A stretch of DNA of 64,000 bases from a virus. The notes beneath the pieces are model-generated. The model was not told the DNA's origin, ran no database searches, and saw only the letters and a program-made list of their open reading frames with translations. The first letter of the stretch is position 1. The number at the start of each line of letters is the position of its first letter. A program made the translations under genes and the position numbers. The DNA lies in the IMG/VR virus record IMGVR_UViG_3300020411_003715, positions 62,001 through 126,000 of that record; one strand, written 5' to 3'. Shown here in pieces: positions 8,438 through 15,215 of this stretch.

Positions 8438-9158
8438 TACCCAGAGACCCGACATCAGCAAGATCAAACAGAAGATTGCTGGCCGGGATATTGACCATGA
8501 AGAGCCTATCGAAGAGGCCCCAAAGCCCGCGAACACCGGACCCTTGATGCGCCCGGAGACAATTGAACAGGTCAAACAGTTTGCTAAGGACGTTCAGGAA
8601 CTCCGAGAGCAGGAGGCCCAGGAAGAGGTAGTTCGGACAGAGATCGAAGAACTCCCTGAAGAGCTTGAGGGCACCGATGCCACCGGTGACAACATGTTCT
8701 ACAGGTATACTGCCGCCGATAATCCGGATGTCCGAAGGGCTATTGAGGAGAGAGCGTCCGAGATGGATTTTGCCGACCTCATAATCACCGGCCGGGTCTC
8801 TCAGCACATCCCCATCATTAAGGATAAGTTCGAGATTGAACTTCAATCTCTTCTCGCGGCCGAGAACTTTTGGATTGAGCGGCGAGCAGAAAAAGAGGGC
8901 ACTACCGACTGGGCACTTAGGAGTTGGATGGGCTATGCGCGGCTAGCCCTCTCCATCGTAACGATTAATGGCAAGACGATGCCCCCGTGCTCGGACAACA
9001 AGGGCGTTGTCGACGAAGAGCGTTTTGCCGAAAGGTTTAGCCACTTAATGGGTATGGGGGAGAAGCCTGTTGAGTACCTTCTTGTCAACCTGACTTGGTT
9101 TAATGACCGTGTTGACCGCCTAGCCGAACACGATTTCGAGCAGCTAAAAAATGGATAG
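8430..9158 (+). CDS. Probable tail-assembly chaperone (gpG-like), frameshift donor
   Basis: A 242-residue, mostly helical acidic protein. It ends two codons after the heptamer A AAA AAT. Slipping back one base there joins it to an open frame of 108 codons, giving a fusion of about 349 residues. This is the classic layout of lambda G/GT tail-assembly chaperones. The C-terminal helix (EYLLVNLTWFNDRVDRLAEH) also fits such proteins. Usually the pair sits just before the tape-measure gene; here the tape-measure candidate is 20 kb away, which is unusual and lowers confidence. Confidence 0.6.
   Translation: MSNTQRPDISKIKQKIAGRDIDHEEPIEEAPKPANTGPLMRPETIEQVKQFAKDVQELREQEAQEEVVRTEIEELPEELEGTDATGDNMFYRYTAADNPDVRRAIEERASEMDFADLIITGRVSQHIPIIKDKFEIELQSLLAAENFWIERRAEKEGTTDWALRSWMGYARLALSIVTINGKTMPPCSDNKGVVDEERFAERFSHLMGMGEKPVEYLLVNLTWFNDRVDRLAEHDFEQLKNG
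9146..9152 (+). promoter_or_regulatory. Programmed -1 ribosomal frameshift site (A AAA AAT)
   Basis: Zero-frame codons are cta aaa aat gga tag. The heptamer A AAA AAT allows both tRNAs to re-pair one base back, after which tgg ata gag continues without a stop to 9478. A short hairpin (TAGAG / CTCTA, four-base loop) begins four bases downstream and could stimulate slippage. Confidence 0.65.
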
Positions 9159-9478
9159 AGTCTCCTCTAGGCTGGGCACGAGCCAACTTGTTTTACGACA
9201 AGGTGGAAGCTCCACCCGTTCCCGGAAGCCTTCAGGAGGCTCTCTGCATATTGGTTTTTCGTTACAGGCAGGAGCAAGATTTTTACGGAAAGTTGGCGAG
9301 TTTACAGCCAGAAGGATCGGAAGAGCAGCGAGATGCGTTTGCGAAACTCCGGGCCGCCAAGTTCCCGTACGTATTTAAGACAGCCCGTGATGAGAGAGCC
9401 AGAACACAAGAAACGCTCGATAGAGCATTTGCAATGGGACCGATACTTGTTCGGCCCCTAACAGCGGAGGAAAGATGA
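9152..9478 (+). CDS. Frameshift extension of the tail-assembly chaperone (T-like part)
   Basis: The -1 frame from the slippery site reads WIESPLGWARANLFYDKVEA and runs 108 residues. The only internal start candidates are weak (a TTG at 9188 without ribosome site), so translation as an extension of the upstream protein is the simplest reading. Near the end it has FAMGPILVRPLTAEER. In lambda-type systems the extension recruits tail-tube subunits to the tape measure. Confidence 0.55.
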   Translation, partial: WIESPLGWARANLFYDKVEAPPVPGSLQEALCILVFRYRQEQDFYGKLASLQPEGSEEQRDAFAKLRAAKFPYVFKTARDERARTQETLDRAFAMGPILVRPLTAEER

Positions 9479-9834
9479 TTGAGGTAAATAAGGGCGTCCT
9501 TGTTATAGGACTTTCGAACACCATACTTTTTGGGGGCGAGTCTACTGTAGAGCTTATTATGCTCAACGTCTCCACGGGACAGGACTTCTCCCTTCCGCTC
9601 ACAGAGGAACAAGCCGAGCTTTTGCTCTCCCAGGTCTCCGTCGAGGAGATGCTTAATACTGAGCCCGAGGAAGAGCCTAGCTATGAGAGCGTATCTGCAA
9701 CTAGCGCAAACAGCGTACGGGTGGGAACAGACTCTGATAAAATGCGTGCCGAGCTTAATAACATTATTGGGGTACAGGACCCGGGAGCGGTAGTGGATGC
9801 TTGGCAAGCTTCTGAAGAAACACCGCAACTTTAA
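9475..9834 (+). CDS. Hypothetical protein
   Basis: The start codon overlaps the previous stop (ATGA), so it is translated with the chaperone extension. The 119 residues comprise a beta-rich N-terminal half (LVIGLSNTILFGGESTVELI) and an acidic Glu/Ser-rich C-terminal half. No family recognised. Confidence 0.6.
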   Translation: MIEVNKGVLVIGLSNTILFGGESTVELIMLNVSTGQDFSLPLTEEQAELLLSQVSVEEMLNTEPEEEPSYESVSATSANSVRVGTDSDKMRAELNNIIGVQDPGAVVDAWQASEETPQL

Positions 9835-10387
9835 CGAGTATTGGACGTGCGCAACATGCGGAAGACCAAGAAGAAAGAAAACCCCAAAAAGGAAGCCGTG
9901 CCACCAGTGTTATTCAACTTTGCCCCCGAGGATAAAAATTACCCACAAACGGGGAAAGGGGGATCGAGCACACCAGGACTCTGCCGTGGCAAAGCAGCTT
10001 ATGCGCACAGCGGTCTTCGCCAGAAAGGGGTTGGGTTATGGCGTAAACACTTTCCCTCAAGGAAGCCCGTCGAGACGACTGCTGGACGCCTCAAGGGTAT
10101 TCGAAACAAACAGTCGCAGGAAGAAGTGGTTTTGTCAGGCATTCATCTCCGGAGAAAGGTATGCCGGACATCTAGACCACGATATCTGTTTTTATAGAAT
10201 TGTACCGGAGGTAAGGAGACACATGTCATCTAAAAAAATGATGCAGATTCGCATTTCATCTGACCTGCACAAGTGGCTGAAGCTGCACGCGGCGCAGAAC
10301 GAAACAACTATGACCACTATAATTATTAACTACCTTGAGCGTATGCGGCAGAAGTCCCAGAAAAAGGTTAAGGTGGATCAGATATGA
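9797..10387 (+). CDS. Zinc-finger protein with C-terminal ribbon-helix-helix segment
   Basis: 196 residues in one frame, starting within the end of the upstream gene after a GGAG. Residues 17-38 hold a zinc knuckle (CATCGRPRRKK, then CHQC), residues 90-140 are basic with a further Cys-containing part, and residues 143-196 form a ribbon-helix-helix unit. The last segment also has its own ribosome site and start (separate entry). Either one fused DNA-binding protein or two products are made. Confidence 0.55.
   Translation: MLGKLLKKHRNFNEYWTCATCGRPRRKKTPKRKPCHQCYSTLPPRIKITHKRGKGDRAHQDSAVAKQLMRTAVFARKGLGYGVNTFPQGSPSRRLLDASRVFETNSRRKKWFCQAFISGERYAGHLDHDICFYRIVPEVRRHMSSKKMMQIRISSDLHKWLKLHAAQNETTMTTIIINYLERMRQKSQKKVKVDQI
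10223..10387 (+). CDS. Ribbon-helix-helix DNA-binding protein (internal in-frame start)
   Basis: GGAGGTAAGGAG stands just upstream of this internal ATG, far stronger than most ribosome sites in the area. The 54-residue product MSSKKMMQIRIS followed by DLHKWLKLHAAQ and TTIIINYLERM has the beta-strand, helix, helix order of Arc/CopG repressors. A short independent repressor made from the same frame as the longer zinc protein is likely. Its 3' end overlaps the next start (ATGA). Confidence 0.6.
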   Translation: MSSKKMMQIRISSDLHKWLKLHAAQNETTMTTIIINYLERMRQKSQKKVKVDQI

Positions 10388-10929
10388 CCGAGAGAGCCGA
10401 GGCCCCAGACACACTATCGCTTTCCGTTGAGGAGCTGGATTGTCCGTCTACGGTTGAGGGGATCCTATCTGTGCTAAGGCGCGTCTTAAGCAAGCCGTAC
10501 GTCCAGTCCGTTTCCTTGAGAGCCGAGCGCCCGATAGAGGTCGCTTGGTATAAGGACATATCAGACTCGCTATCAATAGGTGACCCAGAAGAGAGCCCTG
10601 ACTCAGTCCTTGCCCGGATAGACCTTGAGGAGTTTTCTTCCGCAAAGCCGGCAAGAGAGGCCCTAATGGAGGGCATCATGACCTTGAACCAGAAAGGGTT
10701 GCAGGCGACACATCTGTTCGTGGGCTCGGCCAGCTTTTTTAAGGGCTGGATAGAGCTACCGTCCGTTCTTAGCCTCCCACCCTTTGAGGGCACCGAGTAC
10801 AAGAACTTTATTGGGCTGCGTGTCCTTGAGACCGACTTTCTTGAGGAAGATGTGGTCGTTTTGCTTGGCGCAGGCTCTAGCGCATCAACAAGAACGGAGC
10901 TTACGAAAGCTCTTAAGATAGTCACCTGA
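10384..10929 (+). CDS. Hypothetical protein
   Basis: 181 residues with no Cys motif or membrane helix; mixed alpha/beta with a hydrophobic core around FVGSASFFKGWIELPSVL. It starts in an ATGA overlap with the ribbon-helix-helix gene. Family not recognised. Confidence 0.6.
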   Translation: MTERAEAPDTLSLSVEELDCPSTVEGILSVLRRVLSKPYVQSVSLRAERPIEVAWYKDISDSLSIGDPEESPDSVLARIDLEEFSSAKPAREALMEGIMTLNQKGLQATHLFVGSASFFKGWIELPSVLSLPPFEGTEYKNFIGLRVLETDFLEEDVVVLLGAGSSASTRTELTKALKIVT

Positions 10930-10942
10930 AACGGAGGGCCTC

Positions 10943-11383
10943 ATGGCATCTAAAAAGAAAACAATGGAAAAATTACAGCTAGAAGTCAAAGATACGCTTG
11001 AGTCTCTCGGCTGCATGGAGGTTGTCTCAGCGTCAAGCCGTGGCGGGGACGCTAGGTTTTTGTGCCGAGTGTCGGACGAGGCCCGGTGGTTAAGGATTCT
11101 GTTCGAGTACCTTGGCGGGGAAGGCGACTGGTACTCCTTTATTGGAAAAAAGTACTTCATTCATGAGGGAAGGCTCGTATTTGGATGGGTGCTCATCTTT
11201 GAGTCTTCTGAGCTTGATAAGGCCATACAATCTGTAAGGTCTCTTTTTATAGAAAGCCTTGACGTTGTAGACGAGGCCGATGCAAAGACCGCTGAGGATG
11301 AGCCTGGGATGATTGAGGTGAAGCTCCCATCAAGCGCTGGTTTTTCTAAGAAGCTTCAGGCAAGAGTCCAAAACTTGAGGTAG
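10943..11383 (+). CDS. Hypothetical protein
   Basis: 146 residues preceded by CGGAGGG eight bases before the ATG. Basic, helical start (MASKKKTMEKLQLEVKDTLE), mixed centre with GWVLIFESSELDKAIQ, and a C-terminal tail SKKLQARVQNLR. No family recognised; it belongs to the same plus-strand run. Confidence 0.6.
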   Translation: MASKKKTMEKLQLEVKDTLESLGCMEVVSASSRGGDARFLCRVSDEARWLRILFEYLGGEGDWYSFIGKKYFIHEGRLVFGWVLIFESSELDKAIQSVRSLFIESLDVVDEADAKTAEDEPGMIEVKLPSSAGFSKKLQARVQNLR

Positions 11384-11390
11384 TCCGTAG

Positions 11391-12035
11391 ATGGTAACTA
11401 TATTAGACCCTAATAATGCAGTAGCTGATTATGTGATACAGGTTAGCACGGTCTTTCGGCCGAACACGTCGAATCGATTAGGCTCCTTCAACCTTTGGTC
11501 GAAGGGCGGATGGTTTGGACAAGCTGACGAGCTTCTTAAGTTTTGCCCCGCAAATGGTTGCCTAGGCTTTCACTCCGACTCCTTCTCGTTAACGGAGCAG
11601 GAAGCGGAGCGTATCGGCGACCTTACCCAGGGCGAGGTGTCTAAGTGGCCCTTAGATTTACAGGCCAAGTATCACAATTGGTATGAGTTGCCTGTCGTGT
11701 GTGATCTTTGCGGAACTATAGGCATCCGAGAAAACCTCCCGGACAGCTACGGGTTCAATATGGATACGACGAAGATTGCCAACAGGATGGCGCAATTCTA
11801 CACCGCTCTCGGTGGGCTGGCTGATATTTATATGGTCAGGACCAAGAAGGATATGGTCTTCCAAAAAGCCCGGGAAGAGCTATACTCAACCGACTATAGC
11901 TTTAATAGGTATCGAAAAACCCTCGAATCCGCTCGCGATCGGGATTGCGTATACTACCCGCTGAAGAGTATTATCAAGGACACCGCTAGTGGCGGGGACT
12001 TGGCAAAAAGATTTAAAGCCTTACTGGATGCTTGA
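11391..12035 (+). CDS. Hypothetical protein with two Cys pairs (putative zinc binding)
   Basis: 214 residues. FCPANGCLGFH near residue 51 and VCDLCGTIG near residue 103 give CxxxxC and CxxC pairs that may bind one zinc. The C-terminal 100 residues are helical and basic. I recognise the general type from large phages but no function. Confidence 0.6.
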   Translation: MVTILDPNNAVADYVIQVSTVFRPNTSNRLGSFNLWSKGGWFGQADELLKFCPANGCLGFHSDSFSLTEQEAERIGDLTQGEVSKWPLDLQAKYHNWYELPVVCDLCGTIGIRENLPDSYGFNMDTTKIANRMAQFYTALGGLADIYMVRTKKDMVFQKAREELYSTDYSFNRYRKTLESARDRDCVYYPLKSIIKDTASGGDLAKRFKALLDA

Positions 12036-12040
12036 CAAAT

Positions 12041-12370
12041 ATGAATATTCAAGAGGTATTATCCGAGATCGTTAAGAGGCAACACAGCATTGCTGTGTAC
12101 AGCGACGTAATTGATTACCTCGAAGAGTACCTTCCTTCGGACACGGAGCCCGTTCCCGAAGAAACCTTGACTGTAGAGGGCTCTTGCTTTGAGCCAAAAG
12201 TTACCCAAGAGGCCATAGAGGCTGTTATAGAAACCTTGTCTGGGATTCTTTCTGAGGAGCAGAAAGAGCTAGATAAATTAAATTCGATGGAGATAAAACC
12301 AAATGAAAAACCCCGCAAGCAACCAGCAAAGCGTTCCGCCACAAAACCAAAGCGAAAACAAGGAAAGTGA
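12041..12370 (+). CDS. Hypothetical helical protein with basic tail
   Basis: 109 residues from ATG 12041; an in-frame TTG at 12032 is an alternative. Two amphipathic helices are followed by a lysine/proline-rich tail (KPRKQPAKRSATKPKRKQG) likely to bind nucleic acid or be disordered. The next gene starts within its tail region. Confidence 0.55.
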   Translation: MNIQEVLSEIVKRQHSIAVYSDVIDYLEEYLPSDTEPVPEETLTVEGSCFEPKVTQEAIEAVIETLSGILSEEQKELDKLNSMEIKPNEKPRKQPAKRSATKPKRKQGK

Positions 12371-12662
12371 GGCCACCTTTGAGGAGGTTGTCGCTGGCCG
12401 ATTAGCTGTTTCTGAGCAGCTTCTTAATGAGCTTCTCAAAGGGTTTGGCATGGCTGGTCAGGCCGTTAACAGACTTGAAAGCTTCACGTTTAGCTTAGTA
12501 GCACTGCTCTTGAAGAAGGAGATTGCCACTATCGAGGAGATTCGCGAGCTACAGGAGCAGTTACAGGGACACGACGATCTGAATGTTTTCTGGGGCGTCG
12601 AGCCGCCAGAAGGCGCTGATCCCGCCGATGTGGGCACAGAAGATACCGCCACCGAAGAGTAG
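12303..12662 (+). CDS. Hypothetical helical protein
   Basis: 119 residues overlapping the upstream gene by 68 bases. A Gln/Ser-rich start, then a long helix (LAVSEQLLNELLKGFGMAG, SFTFSLVALLLKKEIATIEE) and an acidic tail. It ends the run before a new promoter-like sequence. Confidence 0.55.
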   Translation: MKNPASNQQSVPPQNQSENKESEATFEEVVAGRLAVSEQLLNELLKGFGMAGQAVNRLESFTFSLVALLLKKEIATIEEIRELQEQLQGHDDLNVFWGVEPPEGADPADVGTEDTATEE

Positions 12663-12686
12663 CGCGGTATTTCTAAGCTTGGGTAT

Positions 12687-12714
12687 TTGAAGACACTGCT
12701 TGCGAAGATATAAT
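12687..12714 (+). promoter_or_regulatory. Sigma-70-like promoter
   Basis: TTGAAG, a 16-base spacer and TATAAT in the 102-base gap before the membrane-anchored coiled-coil gene. Confidence 0.6.
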
Positions 12715-12764
12715 CAATTTGAAGCACGGCTTGTCTTATTGATGCATTATCTGGAGCCCACTGT

Positions 12765-13103
12765 ATGGACACGACCTCATTAGTAACCACCCTTGTAGCA
12801 GCACTGGGTGCGTTAGCGCCCGCCATTCTGCTTGTTTCGGCGCACTACAAGAAGTTACGTGATGATGTCGTGGCCGCGAGAACTGAGTTTAGTGTTGGAA
12901 TAACGGCGTTTAAGGCTGAGCTTAGCTCTGGACTTCAACTCGTCAACCAGAAGATTGCGTCCATTGAGAGGCAGATCGCGGACCAACAGCAGCACGTGGC
13001 TAAGCTTCAGGATGACCACGTCAAGCTTGCCGAACGATTGGCTGTGGCCGAGACCCAGATACGGGCGGTCGCCGGCACTTCAACAAACAGCAAGATTATT
13101 TAG
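12765..13103 (+). CDS. Membrane-anchored coiled-coil protein (holin or spanin candidate)
   Basis: Residues 5-26 form one transmembrane helix (LVTTLVAALGALAPAILLVS); the remaining 85 residues are heptad-like coiled coil (VNQKIASIERQIADQQQHV). One N-terminal helix plus coiled coil is the layout of inner-membrane spanins and of some holins; the endolysin lies 4 kb upstream. The sequence alone cannot separate these. Confidence 0.5.
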   Translation: MDTTSLVTTLVAALGALAPAILLVSAHYKKLRDDVVAARTEFSVGITAFKAELSSGLQLVNQKIASIERQIADQQQHVAKLQDDHVKLAERLAVAETQIRAVAGTSTNSKII

Positions 13104-13141
13104 CCGTCATCCGAATTTCCAATGCTTACCGGGGGTTTCAT

Positions 13142-13357
13142 ATGTCTTTTGACCACTCTGGTAGGCACGGCGGCAACGCGATAACGCATCCACCAATAGG
13201 TTCATGGGTAACCATTAAAGAGGGGATGCTCTTCGGAGGCGAGCGCCTCAGGGTTCTGGACGTAAAGGGTTATCTGTACGCTATCGCCTATCGAGTCTAT
13301 GTGGACGCCCCCGATGGGACGAGCACGTGGTATTGGCCGTGGGAGCTTACCTTCTAG
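13142..13357 (+). CDS. Small hypothetical protein
   Basis: 71 residues with a GGGGG ribosome site before the ATG. A beta-rich small domain (PIGSWVTIKEGMLFGGERLR, VLDVKGYLYAIAYRVYVD) resembling an SH3/KOW-like barrel. Last gene of this plus-strand block. Confidence 0.55.
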   Translation: MSFDHSGRHGGNAITHPPIGSWVTIKEGMLFGGERLRVLDVKGYLYAIAYRVYVDAPDGTSTWYWPWELTF

Positions 13358-13370
13358 TCTTAGGTAAAAA

Positions 13371-13406
13371 CGGGGAATCTCTTCCCCGCCGCCCCAAAAC
13401 TGGGGC
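13371..13406 (-). terminator. Intrinsic terminator of the minus-strand membrane-protein gene
   Basis: Two hairpins: GCCCCA/TGGGGC at the end of the gene, then CGGGGAA/TTCCCCG followed on the minus strand by TTTTT. The U-tract shows it acts on minus-strand transcripts. Confidence 0.75.
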
Positions 13407-13720
13407 TACCATCCGACATACTCGTCGTCCGGCCTCTTCTGCTCCTTTTCCCACTCTCGTTGGGCTTTATCGTCCGCCTCCTGGTAGAGCCTCTCGGTAT
13501 CAGAGAGCCACTGCTCTTTAGTCTCTTCTGAAGTCAGTGCCGAGATGACAGTTGCCACACCGAACGCGAGCCCTACGATCAAGCCTTCGTACAAGGGCCG
13601 ACCCAGCGGCACAGCCAGCGCGACTGCGATGATGGCGGGGATAGCGGAAGCAAAGATGGTGTCGAAGATGACTGCGAACACTCGGTATTCACGAAGCTCT
13701 TCTTTTTGTCGATCATTCAT
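13406..13720 (-). CDS. Two-helix membrane protein (holin candidate)
   Basis: 104 residues with AGGAGG before the ATG. Two hydrophobic stretches (VFAVIFDTIFASAIPAIIAV and LIVGLAFGVATVISAL) separated by a short turn, then a charged C-terminal tail. This is a class II holin-like layout, but other small phage membrane proteins look the same. It is a single-gene unit with its own TATAAG motif and terminator. Confidence 0.5.
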   Translation of the reverse strand: MNDRQKEELREYRVFAVIFDTIFASAIPAIIAVALAVPLGRPLYEGLIVGLAFGVATVISALTSEETKEQWLSDTERLYQEADDKAQREWEKEQKRPDDEYVGW

Positions 13721-13801
13721 TTGGACCTCCTAGTCTCTGTCTGTTTGGCGCGTTAGATAGTAGCACGCTATAAAAGATTGTGAATTCAATCCTTCAAAGT
13801 T

Positions 13802-13807
13802 CTTATA
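13802..13807 (-). promoter_or_regulatory. TATAAG-type minus-strand promoter
   Basis: The minus strand reads CGTTATAAGAACTTTGAAGG, the full family consensus, 82 bases before the two-helix membrane-protein gene. Confidence 0.6.
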
Positions 13808-13815
13808 ACGAAAAA

Positions 13816-13841
13816 GAGGGCCCCCCTTGCGAGGGGCCCTC
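13816..13841 (-). terminator. Intrinsic terminator
   Basis: GAGGGCCCC / GGGGCCCTC hairpin of nine pairs, followed on the minus strand by CTTTTTC. It ends the gene at 13884-14351. Confidence 0.85.
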
Positions 13842-13883
13842 AGTGACCCTTGAGCGATGATCCTTAAAAGGAGGGGGACAGGG

Positions 13884-14351
13884 TTAATGAACCATCGGAT
13901 TCAAGAGCCACATAGCATTCTTAAGAAAGAAGTCTTCGTTTGAGTCATTTTCCGCTGGCTGTATGTGATCTAAGCACTCGATCGCGTCATCTGACCCTCT
14001 AGAGAAAAAGGCTCTTATGTCAGCGGCCGTCTGCTTATCCCCCCTCCTGCAGAATAGGGTTATCCTGCTTGATGCCTCAACCTCTTCCGGCTCATCAAGG
14101 CCGGCGGACTGAAGCACAGCAGCGATGTCACTCTCGCTGGGAGGGTCTAGGTCCATCCCGTAAAACAACACTCGGTCTTTGTGGGAGAGCATAAGGTACA
14201 TTGTGTCACCCCCCTCCTCGTCCTTAAACCTCCCAAAGTCTGATGTTACCCCGGGGGCGGATAGGACCCCTCCCGACGTAAATGGACCAACAGTCTCTAT
14301 CGTGTAGTTATGTATGTCCGAAAGTATCGCTGATCTTGGATCACCAAACAT
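13884..14351 (-). CDS. Hypothetical protein
   Basis: 155 residues, GGAGG before the ATG. No recognised motif; acidic, mixed alpha/beta, with SSRITLFCRRGDKQTAADIR in the middle. Flanked by terminators on both sides, so it is its own unit; the region before the start reads CATATAATC on the minus strand, a possible -10. Confidence 0.6.
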   Translation of the reverse strand: MFGDPRSAILSDIHNYTIETVGPFTSGGVLSAPGVTSDFGRFKDEEGGDTMYLMLSHKDRVLFYGMDLDPPSESDIAAVLQSAGLDEPEEVEASSRITLFCRRGDKQTAADIRAFFSRGSDDAIECLDHIQPAENDSNEDFFLKNAMWLLNPMVH

Positions 14352-14392
14352 GGGACCTCCATATCCGAAATCTTCCCCGATTATATGCTAAT

Positions 14393-14419
14393 AAAGGGGG
14401 GCACATAAAACCCCCCTTT
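14393..14419. terminator. Intrinsic terminator
   Basis: AAAGGGGGG / CCCCCCTTT, nine pairs. It lies just past the stop of the gene at 14433-14696 on the minus strand and could act both ways. Confidence 0.8.
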
Positions 14420-14432
14420 AGGAATCACCCCC

Positions 14433-14696
14433 TCAGGCACCCTTAGCGCGCCTAGCCTCCTCTTTCTTTATTACATCGACCATTTTCGCCTGCGACCCGT
14501 ATCTCTCAACAAGCTCCTTTAGGTATTTCATATCACCGCCGAGAGACGGGTTATTCTTGCGTAGATTGTTGTTCTCTTCTGTAGCCATAGCTAACCTCCC
14601 GATATTCTTTGAAAGTGTATCTACTACGCTCACGATCTGCGGAAGCGTAGCATTAAAAAATTGTTGGGTATTACCAGCGTTCTGCCACCATCCCAT
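14433..14696 (-). CDS. Small helical hypothetical protein
   Basis: 87 residues, with GAGGAGG before the start. Mostly helix (LPQIVSVVDTLSKNIGRLAM), basic C-terminus KKEEARRAKGA. No family recognised. It has its own promoter motif and terminator. Confidence 0.6.
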   Translation of the reverse strand: MGWWQNAGNTQQFFNATLPQIVSVVDTLSKNIGRLAMATEENNNLRKNNPSLGGDMKYLKELVERYGSQAKMVDVIKKEEARRAKGA

Positions 14697-14753
14697 AAAA
14701 AACCTCCTCGATTTTTTTTATTTGGCAAAAAGTACATATTGAGCTTCGAGGTG

Positions 14754-14759
14754 CTTATA
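14754..14759 (-). promoter_or_regulatory. TATAAG-type minus-strand promoter
   Basis: Minus strand ATGGGTATAAGCACCTCGAAG, 58 bases before the 87-residue gene. Confidence 0.6.
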
Positions 14760-14858
14760 CCCATACAAAAGGCTGTCTTGCGCCACAGTTCCCCCCTTCC
14801 ACTTCGTTAATAATGCCAGCTAAACTGGTAATATTCACTGTTAGTGGAGCGAAAAGCT

Positions 14859-15215
14859 ATGGAAAATGGGGATAAAAAAATTGTTTTATTACACGCCCTG
14901 AATTTCTTTGACGCTCTGCTCACGCTTTACGCCGTCCGTCTTGGCGTTCTGGAACTTAACCCGCTGATGGCTTGGGCTATCGATGCGGGCCCCGTAGTGT
15001 TTCTGGTGACAAAAGTTCTAGTCGTTTCGGTCGGCATCGAATTTTTAAACAGGCACCTAAAAGAGGATGCTAGACGACTTCTTTCGTATTTATTTTATAT
15101 TTATTGCGCGGTAATACTTTGGCACCTATTCGGAGTATTAGCGCTTTATAGCATATCCCCAAGCGAGAACGTCAGGCACCTAGGGGCCTATCTGGGGAAG
15201 GGCTATGCGGATTGA
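14859..15215 (+). CDS. DUF5658-like membrane protein
   Basis: 118 residues from the ATG that has GGAG ten bases upstream. HALNFFDALLTLYAVRLGV followed by ELNPLM is the opening of a small bacterial membrane-protein family I know as DUF5658. Three hydrophobic stretches follow. The role is unknown. It ends overlapping the start of the large lipoprotein gene, so the two are likely made together at the envelope. Confidence 0.65.
   Translation: MENGDKKIVLLHALNFFDALLTLYAVRLGVLELNPLMAWAIDAGPVVFLVTKVLVVSVGIEFLNRHLKEDARRLLSYLFYIYCAVILWHLFGVLALYSISPSENVRHLGAYLGKGYAD

Noticed and set aside
9151-9378. 75-residue plus-strand frame starting at the slippery site
   Set aside because: The -1 frame that continues the chaperone covers the same bases and explains the slippery heptamer; this third frame has no such support.
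9841-10197. 118-residue plus-strand frame
   Set aside because: It overlaps the zinc-finger gene in another frame, is Lys/Pro-rich without pattern and has no ribosome site.
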